The notes: generated by a model not told the origin, from the letters alone. A stretch of 64,000 bases of DNA from Oryzisolibacter sp. LB2S (GCF_040732315.1 NZ_CP160388.1:1888494-1952493), one strand, 5' to 3'. Positions 29,958 through 38,839 are shown, counted from the first letter of the stretch. Translations and numbers: made by a program.

Positions 29958-31163
29958 TCATTGTCGCAGGCGCAGCAGCTGCCCATCGGCGCTGTCGGTG
30001 AGCAGGTAGAGCCAGCCGTCGGGCCCCTGGCGCACATCGCGGATGCGCGCGCCCAGGCCGGCGAGCAGGTATTCGTCGCGCACCACGCGCCCATCCTGCA
30101 GCTGCAGCCTGTGCAGGCGCGCGAACTTGAGCGAGCCCACGAACAGGCTGCCGCGCCAGTCCGCGCCGTAGTTGTCGCTGGTGAGAAACGCCATGCCCGA
30201 GGGTGCAATCGACGGCAGCCAGTAGTGCAGCGGCTGCTCCATGCCGGCCTTGGCCACACCCTCGCCTATCCTGCCGCCGCCATAGTTCTCGCCGTAGGTG
30301 ATGACGGGCCAGCCGTAGTTGCGCCCGGGCTCGGGGCGGTTGATCTCGTCACCGCCCTGCGGGCCATGCTCGTGAATCCACAGGCGCCCGTCCGGCCCCC
30401 AGGCGGCGCCCTGTGGGTTGCGGTGGCCCCAGCTCCAGATCTCGGGCAGCGCACCCTCGCGGCCTGCCAGCGGGTTGCCGGGCGCGGCGCCGCCCGTGGG
30501 CGCCAGGCGCACTACCTTGCCCAGGTGGTTGTCCAGGCGCTGGGCATCGTCGCTGCGGCTGTAGCGCTCGCCCAGCGTGAGGAACAGTGCGCCGCCCGGC
30601 GCCTGCACGATGCGGCAGCCAAAGTGCAGGCGGCTGGCCACCGTCGGGCTCTGGCGAAACAGCACCTGCACGCCCTGCAGCGCCGCCATGTCGGGCGCCA
30701 GCGTGGCGCTGGCCAGGGCCGTGCCGTTGGCACCGCCCTCTGCCGCCGGCTCGCTGTAGCAGAAGAAGATGCGCCGGTTGCGCGCGAAGTCGGCGTCGGC
30801 GATCACGTCGAGCAGCCCGCCCTGCCCACCCGCCGCCACCCGCGGCAGACCGGCGAGCGCCGGGCCCAGGCGGCCGTCGGGCTCGATCACGCGCAGGCGG
30901 CCGGGCCGCTCGCTGACCAGAAAGCGCCCCGCGGGCAGAAACGCCAGACCCCAGGGATGCTCCAGGCCCGAGGCAATGACCTGCACCGACGCCTGGCTGC
31001 GCGCGGCCACGGGCGCGACCGGCGGCGCCGAGCGTGGTGCCTGCTGCGCCGAAACACCTCCGCCGATGCCCATGCTGGCAAGCGCCGCAATCGCTATGAA
31101 TGCCATAGCTGTCCGCGCTTTGTAGGCGGGTGCTACAGCCGATTTTTTGCTTGAATTCATCAT
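29958..31163 (-). CDS. PQQ-dependent sorbosone/aldose sugar dehydrogenase-like protein (secreted)
   Basis: Secreted six-bladed beta-propeller of 401 aa, in the family of soluble aldose dehydrogenase YliI and glucose/sorbosone dehydrogenases. Landmarks are GLEHPWGLAFLP, HFGCRIVQAPGG, the catalytic-His region WSWGHRNPQGAAW, the calcium-binding HEHGPQGGDEIN and GRNYGWPVITYGENYGG (in part). The signal peptide (about residues 1-40) is odd: residues 2-23 are written by palindromic repeat copy 6, which brings the start codon region and the basic n-region. AGGAG lies just upstream. The start codon overlaps the stop of the LysR gene. Confidence 0.88.
   Translation of the reverse strand: MMNSSKKSAVAPAYKARTAMAFIAIAALASMGIGGGVSAQQAPRSAPPVAPVAARSQASVQVIASGLEHPWGLAFLPAGRFLVSERPGRLRVIEPDGRLGPALAGLPRVAAGGQGGLLDVIADADFARNRRIFFCYSEPAAEGGANGTALASATLAPDMAALQGVQVLFRQSPTVASRLHFGCRIVQAPGGALFLTLGERYSRSDDAQRLDNHLGKVVRLAPTGGAAPGNPLAGREGALPEIWSWGHRNPQGAAWGPDGRLWIHEHGPQGGDEINRPEPGRNYGWPVITYGENYGGGRIGEGVAKAGMEQPLHYWLPSIAPSGMAFLTSDNYGADWRGSLFVGSLKFARLHRLQLQDGRVVRDEYLLAGLGARIRDVRQGPDGWLYLLTDSADGQLLRLRQ
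31096..31160. repeat. Palindromic repeat, copy 6, encoding the signal-peptide start of the sorbosone-type gene
   Basis: Read on the minus strand: AATTCAAGCAAAAAATCGGC, then TGTAGCACCCGCC, TACAAAGCGCGGACAGCTAT, then GGCATTCAT. In the gene frame it gives SSKKSAVAPAYKARTAMAF, which aligns with the peptides of copies 2 and 10 without gaps. Confidence 0.75.
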
Positions 31164-32095
31164 GAAACTCCTGCGCCAGTGCTTGGGGCATTGTGCGCGC
31201 CCCCCGGCACGAGCCGCGTGGCCTCGATCTGCCCCACTTCCTTCAAAAAGGCCCAAACGGCCTGCATGCGCGCCAGCGGCTTGGCCTCGGCGGGCATGCT
31301 CATCCAGAAGGTGCGCGTGAAGACCGCCTCCTGCGGCAGCACGCGCGCCAGGATGGGGTCGCGGTCGGCGATGAAGGCCGGCAGCACTGCAAGGCCCGCG
31401 CCGGCGCGCACGGCCTCGTACTGGGCGGTGACGCTGGTGCTGCGCAGCGCAAAGCGCTCGGGCGGCCAAAGCTCGTCGATGAACTGCAGCTCCTTGGTGA
31501 ACAGCAGGTCGTCCACGTAGCTGATGAAGTCGTGGTGGCGCAGGTCCTCGCGCCGCGCCACGAGTGGCCGGCGCGCGAGGTATTCGCGCTGGCCGTACAG
31601 GTAGAGGCGATAGTCGGCCAGCTTGGTGACGATGACCGAGCCGCGCTTGGGGCGCTCGAGCGAGATCACGATGTCCGCCTCGCGCCGCGACAGGTGCAGC
31701 ATGCGCGGCAGCGCCAGCAGGTCGATCGACAGATGCGGGTGGCGCTGCGTGAGCCGCGCCAGATGCGGCGCGAGGATCAGCGTGCCGAAGCCCTCGGTCA
31801 CGCCCACGCGCACCAGGCCCGTGGGGCCCGCGCTGGCCGAGTTGGCGGGCGAGGCGCGCTCCACGCCCAGGCAGGCGGTTTCCATGGCCTCGACGGCCGG
31901 CAGCAGCTGACGGCCGGCCTCGGAGAGGCGGTGGCCCGCGGCGTCGCGCGCGAACAGGGGCGCGCCCATCTGCTTTTCCAGCGCCTGGATGCGCCGCGCC
32001 ACCGTGGTGTGCTCCACCCCCATGCGGCGCGCGGCCGCGGCCAGCGTGCCCACGCGCGCGAGCTCGAGAAAGTAGCGCAGGTTGTCCCAGTCCAT
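31160..32095 (-). CDS. LysR family transcriptional regulator divergent from mmsA
   Basis: Regulator of 311 aa. The winged helix-turn-helix is at residues 1-60 ([35 protein letters not shown] in part) and the effector domain at about 90-295. It diverges from mmsA over 118 bp that hold two dyads, so it likely controls valine or 3-hydroxyisobutyrate catabolism. It may also be co-transcribed with the sorbosone-type gene, whose start overlaps its stop codon. The effector is unknown. Confidence 0.9.
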   Translation of the reverse strand: MDWDNLRYFLELARVGTLAAAARRMGVEHTTVARRIQALEKQMGAPLFARDAAGHRLSEAGRQLLPAVEAMETACLGVERASPANSASAGPTGLVRVGVTEGFGTLILAPHLARLTQRHPHLSIDLLALPRMLHLSRREADIVISLERPKRGSVIVTKLADYRLYLYGQREYLARRPLVARREDLRHHDFISYVDDLLFTKELQFIDELWPPERFALRSTSVTAQYEAVRAGAGLAVLPAFIADRDPILARVLPQEAVFTRTFWMSMPAEAKPLARMQAVWAFLKEVGQIEATRLVPGGAHNAPSTGAGVS

Positions 32096-32108
32096 GGCCG
32101 GCCCTATG

Positions 32109-32165
32109 TGCAAATTTGCAAAACCAAGGTGCGTGATTGTGCATTGCATGATGAATTTCGCACAA
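32109..32165. promoter_or_regulatory. Two dyads in the LysR-mmsA divergent region
   Basis: TGCAAATTTGCA at 32109-32120 is a perfect 12 bp palindrome. TTGTGC (32137-32142) and GCACAA (32160-32165) form a second dyad with a 17 bp spacer. Both are placed as LysR sites usually are, between the divergent starts. Confidence 0.5.
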
Positions 32166-32213
32166 CTACCATTGCGCCCATTCCTTCCACCACTATCTCA
32201 GGAGACCCGCGCC

Positions 32214-33731
32214 ATGGACGCATCCACCGCCGTACAAGCCCCCACCGTCAAGCTGCTCATCAACGGCCAGATGGTCGAGTCCAAGACCACCCAGTGGCGC
32301 AATGTGGTCAACCCCGCCACGCAGGAAGTGCTGGCGCGCGTGCCCTTTGCCACGCCCGACGAGGTGAACGCCGCCGTGGCCAACGCCAAGGAGGCCTTCA
32401 AGACCTGGCGCAAGACCCCCATTGGCACGCGTGCGCGCATCTTCCTGAAGCTGCAGCAGCTCATCCGCGAGAACATGAAGGAGCTGGCCGCACTGCTCAC
32501 GGCCGAACAGGGCAAGACCCTGCCCGACGCCGAGGGCGACGTGTTCCGCGGCCTGGAGGTGGTCGAGCATGCGAGCGCCATCGGCAACCTGCAGCTCGGC
32601 GAGCTGGCCAACAACGTGGCCAGCGGCGTGGACACCTACACCGTGCTCCAGCCCCTGGGCGTGTGCGCGGGCATCACGCCGTTCAACTTCCCCGCCATGA
32701 TTCCGCTGTGGATGTTCCCCATGGCCATTGCCACGGGCAACACCTTTGTCTTGAAGCCCTCCGAGCAGGATCCCATGGTCACCATGCGCCTGTGCGAGCT
32801 GGCGCTCGAGGCCGGCATCCCCCCCGGCGTGCTCAACGTGGTGCATGGCGGCGAGGACGTGGTCAACGCCATCTGTGACCACCCGGACATCAAGGCGATT
32901 TCCTTCGTGGGCAGCACCCGCGTCGGCACCCATGTGTACAACCGCGCCAGCCTCGCCGGCAAGCGCGTGCAATGCATGATGGGCGCGAAGAACCACGCCA
33001 TCGTCATGCCCGACGCGAACAAGGAGCAGTCGATCAACGCCATCCTCGGCGCGTCGTTCGGCGCGGCCGGCCAGCGCTGCATGGCGATCTCGGTCGCCGT
33101 GCTGGTGGGCGAGGCGCAGAAGTGGATCCCCGAGTTCGTCGAAAAGGCCAAGGGGCTGAAGGTGTCGGCCGGCACGACGCCCGGCGCCGACCTCGGCCCG
33201 GTCATCTCCTGCGCCGCCCTCGAGCGCGTGGAAGGCCTGATCGAGCGCGGCGTGCAGGAAGGCGCGAAGCTCGAGCTCGACGGCCGCAAGCCCACCATTG
33301 CCGGCTTCGAGAAGGGCAACTTCGTCGCGCCCACGATCTTCAGCGGCGTCAAGCCCGGCATGAGCATCTACGACCAGGAGATCTTCGGCCCCGTGCTGTG
33401 CATCGTCGGCGCCGACGACCTGGAGCAGGCCATCGACTTCATCAACGCCAACCCCAACGGCAACGGCACGGCCATCTTCACGCAGTCGGGCGCGGCCGCG
33501 CGCATGTTCCAGGAGGACATCGACGTGGGCCAGGTCGGCATCAACCTGCCGGTGCCGGTGCCGGTGCCGCTGTTCTCGTTCACGGGCAGCCGCGCCTCCA
33601 AGCTCGGCGACCTGGGCCCCTACGGCAAGCAGGTCGTGCTGTTCTACACGCAGACCAAGACCGTGACGGCGCGCTGGTTCGACGACAGCACGCTGCACCA
33701 TGGCGTGAACACGACCATCAGCCTGAAGTAA
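32214..33731 (+). CDS. mmsA: Methylmalonate-semialdehyde dehydrogenase (acylating)
   Basis: CoA-dependent aldehyde dehydrogenase that turns methylmalonate semialdehyde into propionyl-CoA and CO2, the end of valine breakdown. The protein has 505 aa. The Asn in [12 protein letters not shown], the cofactor loop SFVGSTRVG and the catalytic Cys289 in GQRCMAIS are visible. MmsA enzymes lack the general-base Glu of other aldehyde dehydrogenases, and the usual Glu-Leu-Gly-Gly site reads QCMMGAKNH here, as expected. AGGAG lies 12 bases upstream. The product, propionyl-CoA, is also made by PrpE nearby. Confidence 0.95.
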   Translation: MDASTAVQAPTVKLLINGQMVESKTTQWRNVVNPATQEVLARVPFATPDEVNAAVANAKEAFKTWRKTPIGTRARIFLKLQQLIRENMKELAALLTAEQGKTLPDAEGDVFRGLEVVEHASAIGNLQLGELANNVASGVDTYTVLQPLGVCAGITPFNFPAMIPLWMFPMAIATGNTFVLKPSEQDPMVTMRLCELALEAGIPPGVLNVVHGGEDVVNAICDHPDIKAISFVGSTRVGTHVYNRASLAGKRVQCMMGAKNHAIVMPDANKEQSINAILGASFGAAGQRCMAISVAVLVGEAQKWIPEFVEKAKGLKVSAGTTPGADLGPVISCAALERVEGLIERGVQEGAKLELDGRKPTIAGFEKGNFVAPTIFSGVKPGMSIYDQEIFGPVLCIVGADDLEQAIDFINANPNGNGTAIFTQSGAAARMFQEDIDVGQVGINLPVPVPVPLFSFTGSRASKLGDLGPYGKQVVLFYTQTKTVTARWFDDSTLHHGVNTTISLK

Positions 33732-33738
33732 GGGAGCA

Positions 33739-33875
33739 TCCCCCTGAGGCGCTGCGCGCCTTCCCCCCTCTCTCTGCGCGCTACGCGCTCCGGGAGGGGG
33801 GACGCCACCAGCGCCTGTTTGGTCGATATTGGCGGCCCTTGCACGGCGTCTGCTGGCCTGGGCCGCGCCAGTTTC
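33739..33875. repeat. GC-rich hairpin-forming intergenic repeat after mmsA
   Basis: The stretch carries CCCCCCTC (33763-33770) and GAGGGGGG (33794-33801) as arms around GCGCGCTACGCGC. It follows the mmsA stop and could end or stabilise its transcript. From memory, sequences that begin CCCCTGAGGCGCTGCGCGCC are repeated in many Acidovorax-type genomes; this was not checked. Confidence 0.5.
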
Positions 33876-33902
33876 AAGCCTTTGCTGATATGGCCAACGC
33901 TT

Positions 33903-33961
33903 GATTTGAATGATTTTTGCCGTTTGTGCCCGTCCCTACAGCGCAGACAGCTACAAAACAA
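33903..33961. repeat. Palindromic repeat, copy 7 (diverged), before the acyl-CoA dehydrogenase gene
   Basis: Arms TTGAATGATTTTTGCC and GCGCAGACAGCTACAAAAC agree with the family, but the central stem has decayed. It ends about 25 bp before the start codon of the dehydrogenase gene. Confidence 0.5.
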
Positions 33962-33986
33962 GAAGCATCGAAGGAGGCACCAGCCC

Positions 33987-35147
33987 ATGGACTTTGAACT
34001 CAGCGAAGATCAACGCGCCTTTGCCGACACCGCGCGGCAGTTCGCCCAGGCGGAGCTGGCACCCCATGCGGCCGAATGGGACGCCACGGCCACGTTTCCG
34101 GTGGATGCCATTGCCAAGGCGGGCGAGCTGGGCTTTTGCGGCCTGTACGCGCCCGAGTCCATCGGCGGCCTGGCCTTGCCGCGTCTGGATGCGACACTGG
34201 TCTTTGAAGAACTGGCCGCGGTCGATCCATCGACGACCGCCTTCATCACCATCCACAACATGGCGACCTGGATGCTGGGCACCTGGGCCCAGGACGCGGT
34301 ACGCGCCGAATGGGGCGAGCAGCTCACCAGCGGGCAAAAGCTCGCCAGCTACTGCCTGACGGAGCCGGGCAGCGGCTCGGACGCGGCCAGCATCAAGACC
34401 CGCGCCGAGCTCGTGGGCAACGAGTACGTCATCAACGGCAGCAAGGCCTTCATCAGCGGCGCCGGCTCCACCGACGTGCTGGTGCTCATGGCGCGCACCG
34501 GTGATGCGGGCGCGGGCGGCATCAGCGCCTTTGCCGTGCCCGCGCATCTGCCGGGCATTGCCTACGGCAAGAAGGAAGAAAAAATGGGCTGGAACAGCCA
34601 GCCCACGCGCCAGATCAGCTTTGACAACGTGCGCATTCCCGCAAGCCACCTGCTCGGCCGCGAGGGCGAAGGCTTCAAGATCGCCATGAAGGGGCTGGAC
34701 GGCGGGCGCATCAACATCGCCACCTGCTCGGTGGGCGCGGCCCAGGGCGCGCTCACGCATGCGCAGCGCTACATGCAGGAGCGCAAGCAGTTCGGCAAGA
34801 CCTTGGCGAGCTTTCAGGCGCTGCAGTTCAAGCTGGCCGACATGGCGACCGACCTCGTCGCCGCACGCCAGATGGTGCGCCTGGCGGCGAGCAAACTCGA
34901 CGCCGGCGCGCCGGACGCCAGCACCTACTGCGCCATGGCCAAGCGCTTTGCCACCGACGCGGGCTTTGGCGTGATCAACGACGCGCTGCAGCTGCACGGC
35001 GGCTATGGCTACATCCGCGAATACCCGCTCGAGCGCCTGCTGCGCGACGCGCGCGTGCACCAGATTCTGGAGGGCACGAACGAGATCATGCGCGTCATCA
35101 TCGGCCGGCGCATGCTCGACGGCGACGCGCCGGACGCCATTCGATGA
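33987..35147 (+). CDS. Acyl-CoA dehydrogenase, probably isobutyryl-CoA dehydrogenase
   Basis: FAD flavoprotein of 386 aa that makes an alpha-beta double bond in an acyl-CoA. The FAD/substrate motifs YCLTEPGSGSDAASIKT and the C-terminal QLHGGYGYIREYPLERLLRD (in part) are clear. The catalytic Glu is at residue 362 in QILEGTNEI, the place used by short-chain and isobutyryl-CoA dehydrogenases. Lying between mmsA and mmsB, it most likely takes isobutyryl-CoA to methacrylyl-CoA in valine catabolism. GGAGG stands ten bases upstream of the ATG. Confidence 0.92.
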   Translation: MDFELSEDQRAFADTARQFAQAELAPHAAEWDATATFPVDAIAKAGELGFCGLYAPESIGGLALPRLDATLVFEELAAVDPSTTAFITIHNMATWMLGTWAQDAVRAEWGEQLTSGQKLASYCLTEPGSGSDAASIKTRAELVGNEYVINGSKAFISGAGSTDVLVLMARTGDAGAGGISAFAVPAHLPGIAYGKKEEKMGWNSQPTRQISFDNVRIPASHLLGREGEGFKIAMKGLDGGRINIATCSVGAAQGALTHAQRYMQERKQFGKTLASFQALQFKLADMATDLVAARQMVRLAASKLDAGAPDASTYCAMAKRFATDAGFGVINDALQLHGGYGYIREYPLERLLRDARVHQILEGTNEIMRVIIGRRMLDGDAPDAIR

Positions 35148-35211
35148 CTATCAAAAACAGAGCTGCTCGCGCTTGACCCACGGGCGCTGCAGGCCATTTT
35201 CTTCATCAATC
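35146..35211. repeat. Palindromic repeat, copy 8, between the acyl-CoA dehydrogenase and TfoX-like genes
   Basis: Core GAGCTGCTCGCGCTTG-ACCCA-CGGGCGCTGCAGGC with arms ACTATCAAAAAC and ATTTTCTTCATCAATC. It fills the whole gap from the dehydrogenase stop to 4 bp before the next start codon, leaving no room for an ordinary ribosome-binding site. Confidence 0.85.
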
Positions 35212-35214
35212 ACC

Positions 35215-35634
35215 ATGCCGGCCCGCCCCCTGTCCCATGAGGCCCTGCGGCTGATCGCCGCGGTGCAGGACGCGCTCGCCGAGCGCCTGGGCGCCGACGT
35301 GGACGTGCAGGAGCGCCCGCTGTTCGGCAGCCACGCCTTCATGGTGGACGGCAAGCTCTGCCTGGCCGTCAGGGACGACGAGCTGCTCGTGCGCCTGCCG
35401 CCGCCAGAGCACGCCGCCCTGGCCGAAACCCCGGGCCTGCGCCCGCTGGCGCCGCAGGGCGGCATGGCCGGCTACTTCTGGGTCAGCCCCGCGGCCTACG
35501 CCACGCGCGCGCAGTGGCGCCACTGGATAGACGCGGCCCTGGCCTACAACCCCCAGGCCAGGGCCACGCCGCGACGGGCCAAAAGCAGCGCCACCGGACT
35601 TCCTCCCTCTCCCTCTGGGAGAGGGCCGGGGTGA
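35215..35634 (+). CDS. TfoX N-terminal domain-like small protein
   Basis: Protein of 139 aa. The segment VDVQERPLFGSHAFMVDGKLCLAVRDDELLVRLPP recalls the TfoX-N/YjhX-like fold (here seen in FGSHAFMVDGKL and DELLVRLP), followed by GGMAGYFWV and a YATRAQWRHWIDAAL helix. Such small proteins bind no known ligand and are not the competence regulator itself. The last 11 codons, LPPSPSGRGPG, come from a hairpin repeat that supplies the stop codon. It sits inside the valine catabolism run, but a role there is not evident. Confidence 0.75.
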   Translation: MPARPLSHEALRLIAAVQDALAERLGADVDVQERPLFGSHAFMVDGKLCLAVRDDELLVRLPPPEHAALAETPGLRPLAPQGGMAGYFWVSPAAYATRAQWRHWIDAALAYNPQARATPRRAKSSATGLPPSPSGRGPG

Positions 35635-35637
35635 GGG
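35605..35637. repeat. Hairpin repeat of the CCCTCTCCC type
   Basis: CCCTCTCCC-TCT-GGGAGAGGG is a perfect 9 bp stem, followed by CCGGGGTGAGGG. From memory this is a widespread intergenic repeat in Beta- and Gammaproteobacteria. It forms the 3' end of the TfoX-like gene and could also act as a terminator. Confidence 0.75.
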
Positions 35638-35699
35638 CCTTCCCCCCTCGATCTTTATCAGCTACCCGCACCAATCAACTCACCAGAGGAGACCTCAGC

Positions 35700-36596
35700 A
35701 TGCAAATCGCATTCATCGGACTGGGCCACATGGGCGCCCCCATGGCCATCAACCTGCACAAGGCCGGTCACAGCGTCCGCGCCTTCGACCTGAGCCCGGA
35801 CGCCTGTGCCCAGGTCAAGGCCCAGGGCCTCACCGTCGCCACGAGCGCCCAGGACGCCGTGCAGGGCGCCGAGGTCGTCATCAGCATGCTGCCCGCAAGC
35901 CAGCATGTCGAAGGCCTGTACCTGGGCAGCGACCGCGCCCCCGCCCTGCTGCCGCACATCGCCAAGGGTGCGCTGGTGATCGACAGCTCCACGATCGCTG
36001 CTGCCACCAGCCAGAAGGTGGCCCAGGCCGCGACCGCCGCGGGCGTGGACTTCATCGACGCACCGGTCTCGGGCGGCACGGGCGGCGCCATCGCCGGCAC
36101 GCTGACCTTCATGGTCGGCGGCAGCGACGCGCAGCTCGAACGTGCGCGCCCGGTGCTCGAGAAGATGGGTGCCAACATCTTCCACGCGGGCGCCGTGGGC
36201 GCGGGCCAGACGGCCAAGATCTGCAACAACATGCTGCTGGGCATCCTCATGATCGGCACCAGCGAGGCCATCGCCCTGGGCGTGGCCAACGGGCTCGACC
36301 CCAAGGTGCTGTCCGAGATCATGCGCCGCAGCTCGGGGGGCAACTGGGCGCTGGAGAAGTACAACCCCTACCCCGGCGTGCACGAGAACGCCCCGGCCAG
36401 CAAGGGCTACGCGGGCGGCTTTGGCACCGATTTGATGCTCAAGGACCTGGGCCTGTCGCAGGAGAACGCCACCGCCGTCAAGGCCAGCACCCCGCTCGGC
36501 GGCCTGGCGCGCGCGCTCTATGCCGCGCACAGCATCGCCGGCCATGGCGGCGAGGATTTCTCCAGCGTCATCAAGCTGCTGCAGAAGAACGGCTGA
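35700..36596 (+). CDS. mmsB: 3-hydroxyisobutyrate dehydrogenase
   Basis: NAD-dependent oxidation of 3-hydroxyisobutyrate to methylmalonate semialdehyde, the substrate of MmsA. The protein has 298 aa. The Rossmann start MQIAFIGLGHMGAPMA, the substrate loop DAPVSGGTGGA and the catalytic Lys173 in GQTAKICNN are all typical of the beta-hydroxyacid dehydrogenase family, and the C-terminal KDLGLSQENA helix fits this member. GAGGAGA lies eight to twelve bases before the ATG. With mmsA and the acyl-CoA dehydrogenase it covers most of the valine route; the hydratase and hydrolase steps lie elsewhere. Confidence 0.95.
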   Translation: MQIAFIGLGHMGAPMAINLHKAGHSVRAFDLSPDACAQVKAQGLTVATSAQDAVQGAEVVISMLPASQHVEGLYLGSDRAPALLPHIAKGALVIDSSTIAAATSQKVAQAATAAGVDFIDAPVSGGTGGAIAGTLTFMVGGSDAQLERARPVLEKMGANIFHAGAVGAGQTAKICNNMLLGILMIGTSEAIALGVANGLDPKVLSEIMRRSSGGNWALEKYNPYPGVHENAPASKGYAGGFGTDLMLKDLGLSQENATAVKASTPLGGLARALYAAHSIAGHGGEDFSSVIKLLQKNG

Positions 36597-36642
36597 ACTG
36601 CCTGCCGGCATCACCCGGCGGCTCCGGCACGGAACGCCGCCT

Positions 36643-37035
36643 TCAGGACGCCCCAAGCGCTTGCCACTGCGCCAGGCAGTGGCGCGCCAGCGCCGTCACC
36701 CAGCAGGGCTGCGTGGGCACGAAGGCAATGCCGTAGCGCGGACTCACGAGAAAGCCCGCGCGTTCGAAGGCCTTGCCATCGCAATGCCTGACAAACGCGG
36801 CCAGGCTGCGAAACGGCACGGCAACGGCGCCCAGATGCAAGACCTCGGCGCGCGCCGTGACCTCCTCCAGTCGGCCGCAGTCCTGAAAGCGAAAGACCAC
36901 GGCGCCGTAGTCCAGCGCTGTCAGACCCACCTCGTTGCGCTCTTCGCTGCACGGCTGACCGCGGGCGCGGATGACGTCCGCGCGCGTGGCGGTGAACGGC
37001 ATGCCGTTGACGGCGGCATAGGGTGTGAGGTGCAT
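36643..37035 (-). CDS. Conserved-looking unknown protein, 130 aa
   Basis: I do not recognise this protein. It is soluble, has no signal peptide or membrane segment, and has four Cys (near residues 29, 53, 84 and 110) plus a fifth near 119. Phrases such as LDYGAVVFRFQDCGRLEEV and FLVSPRYGIAFVPTQPCWVTALARHC (in part) look like a folded domain and its codons follow the local coding pattern. It is convergent to mmsB and divergent from trpB. Longer in-frame starts run into the trpB promoter region and are not used here. Confidence 0.65.
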   Translation of the reverse strand: MHLTPYAAVNGMPFTATRADVIRARGQPCSEERNEVGLTALDYGAVVFRFQDCGRLEEVTARAEVLHLGAVAVPFRSLAAFVRHCDGKAFERAGFLVSPRYGIAFVPTQPCWVTALARHCLAQWQALGAS

Positions 37036-37244
37036 GGCACATTCTGGCGCCGACACCCCGCACGGGACAACCCTGACGGCGCGCGCACCGCCGCGGCCCC
37101 CATCTGCGCGTATATTGCGCCGTGCCGCCGATACCGGGCCACGGGCCCGCGGCCAGGTTTGGGTACCAAAACGGCCGGCGACGCAAGCCAGACAAGCGGC
37201 AACAGCTATCAATCCTGCAACATCAACCCTCTTCCTCGCACGTG

Positions 37245-38453
37245 ATGACTGCCTCCACCAACTTCGCCCCCATGCCCGATGCCGCCGGTTTCTTTGGCCC
37301 CTACGGCGGCCAGCTGGTGCCCCCGCACCTGAAGCAGGCCATGGACGACATCAACCTGGCCTACGCCGAGATCACCAAGCGCCAGGACTTCCAGGACGAG
37401 CTCGCGCAGTTGTTCGCCGACTACGTGGGCCGGCCCAGCCCCATCTTTCACGCGCGGCGCCTGTCCGAGCAGCTCGGCGGTGCGCAGATCCACCTCAAGC
37501 GCGAGGACCTCAACCACACGGGCGCGCACAAGATCAACCATTGCCTGGGCGAGGCGCTGCTCGCCAAGTTCATGGGCAAGAAGAAGGTCATCGCAGAGAC
37601 CGGCGCCGGCCAGCATGGCGTGGCGCTGGCCACGGCCTGCGCCCTCGTGGGCATTCCCTGCGAGATCCACATGGGCCAGGTGGACATTGAGAAGGAGCAC
37701 CCCAACGTCACCAAGATGCGCATCCTGGGCTGCAAGCTCGTGCCCGTGACGCGCGGCGCCGCCACGCTCAAGGAGGCCGTGGACAGCGCCTTTGAAGAGT
37801 ACCTGACCAACCCCACCGAATACCTGTACGCGATCGGCTCGGTGGTCGGCCCCCACCCCTTCCCGATGATGGTGCGCGACTTTCAGAGCATCGTCGGCCG
37901 CGAGGCGCGCGAGCAGTTTCAGGCCAAACACGGCCGACTGCCCGACTACGTGGCCGCCTGCGTGGGCGGCGGCAGCAACGCCATGGGCATCTTCACGGCC
38001 TTCCTGAACGATGGCGGCGTGAAGCTCGTCGGCGTCGAGCCCTCGGGCGAAGGCACCGACAAGCCCGGCCGCCACGCCGCGACGCTGACCATGGGCAAGC
38101 CCGGCGAGCTCCACGGCATGAAGTGCTATGTGCTCGAGGACGCCGAGGGCCAGCCCGCCGCCGTGCACAGCATCGCCTCGGGCCTGGACTACCCCGGCGT
38201 GGGCCCGCAGCACAGCTACCTCAAGGACATCGGCCGCGTGCAGTACGAGGCCGTGACCGACAAGGAATGCCTGGACGCCTTCATGCAGCTGTCGCGCGTG
38301 GAGGGCATCATCCCCGCGCTCGAGAGCGCACACGCCGTCGCCTGGGCCATGCGCGTGGCGCCCGGCCTGCCAAAGGATCAGCACATCCTGGTCAATCTCT
38401 CGGGCCGCGGCGACAAGGACGCGGACTACGTGGCCAAGGTGCTGGGCCTGTGA
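37245..38453 (+). CDS. trpB: Tryptophan synthase beta chain, stand-alone paralogue
   Basis: PLP enzyme of 402 aa that joins indole and serine. Lys96 in [10 protein letters not shown] holds PLP and Glu118 in AETGAGQHG is the catalytic acid, with the same 22-residue gap as in Salmonella TrpB; GGGSNAMG binds the PLP phosphate. It is a TrpB1-type sequence, yet neither trpA nor trpF is adjacent; yggL and aat follow instead. The residues of the alpha-subunit contact ([14 protein letters not shown]) are somewhat altered from the usual GGQYVPE. It may be a salvage enzyme acting on free indole. No good ribosome-binding site is seen before the ATG. Confidence 0.88.
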   Translation: MTASTNFAPMPDAAGFFGPYGGQLVPPHLKQAMDDINLAYAEITKRQDFQDELAQLFADYVGRPSPIFHARRLSEQLGGAQIHLKREDLNHTGAHKINHCLGEALLAKFMGKKKVIAETGAGQHGVALATACALVGIPCEIHMGQVDIEKEHPNVTKMRILGCKLVPVTRGAATLKEAVDSAFEEYLTNPTEYLYAIGSVVGPHPFPMMVRDFQSIVGREAREQFQAKHGRLPDYVAACVGGGSNAMGIFTAFLNDGGVKLVGVEPSGEGTDKPGRHAATLTMGKPGELHGMKCYVLEDAEGQPAAVHSIASGLDYPGVGPQHSYLKDIGRVQYEAVTDKECLDAFMQLSRVEGIIPALESAHAVAWAMRVAPGLPKDQHILVNLSGRGDKDADYVAKVLGL

Positions 38454-38474
38454 GTTTCACGTTGGAGTATTGAC

Positions 38475-38813
38475 ATGCCATTGCCACCGAAGAAGCAGCG
38501 CAGCCGCCGCCTGCGCAAGAAGATGCGCGTGGGCGAGTTCCAGGAGCTGGGCTTCGAGTACGAGCTGAAGGTGAGGCAGGCGCTCGAGCCCGAGCAGGAA
38601 GAGTCGCTCATGGACCGATTCGTGCGCGAGCTGCTCGTTCCGCGCAACCTGGCCGCCGCCGGCTGGGTGCGCGAGGGCTTCGTCACGGCCTTCGGCCGCG
38701 GCTCCGCCACCGAGGAAGACCGCCAGGCCACACAGGCCTGGCTGGCCGCCCAGCCCGAGGTGGGCGAGGCCACGGTCAGCGCGCTCAAGGATGCGTGGTA
38801 CGTGGAGGATTGA
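38475..38813 (+). CDS. yggL: YggL family 50S-associated protein (DUF469)
   Basis: Small basic/acidic protein of 112 aa. The N-terminal MPLPPKKQRSRRLRKKMRVGEFQELGF segment (seen as RSRRLRKK and RVGEFQELGFE) is diagnostic for the YggL family, which binds the large ribosomal subunit in E. coli. It begins 21 bp after trpB. Its role in the cell is not well understood. Confidence 0.88.
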   Translation: MPLPPKKQRSRRLRKKMRVGEFQELGFEYELKVRQALEPEQEESLMDRFVRELLVPRNLAAAGWVREGFVTAFGRGSATEEDRQATQAWLAAQPEVGEATVSALKDAWYVED

Positions 38814-38839
38814 GGCGCACGTGCGCGCCCATAGGACGC

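Noticed and set aside
37195..37225. AGCTATCAATCC before trpB as a possible further palindromic copy.
   Set aside because: Only one arm of about 9 bp agrees; the core and second arm are missing.
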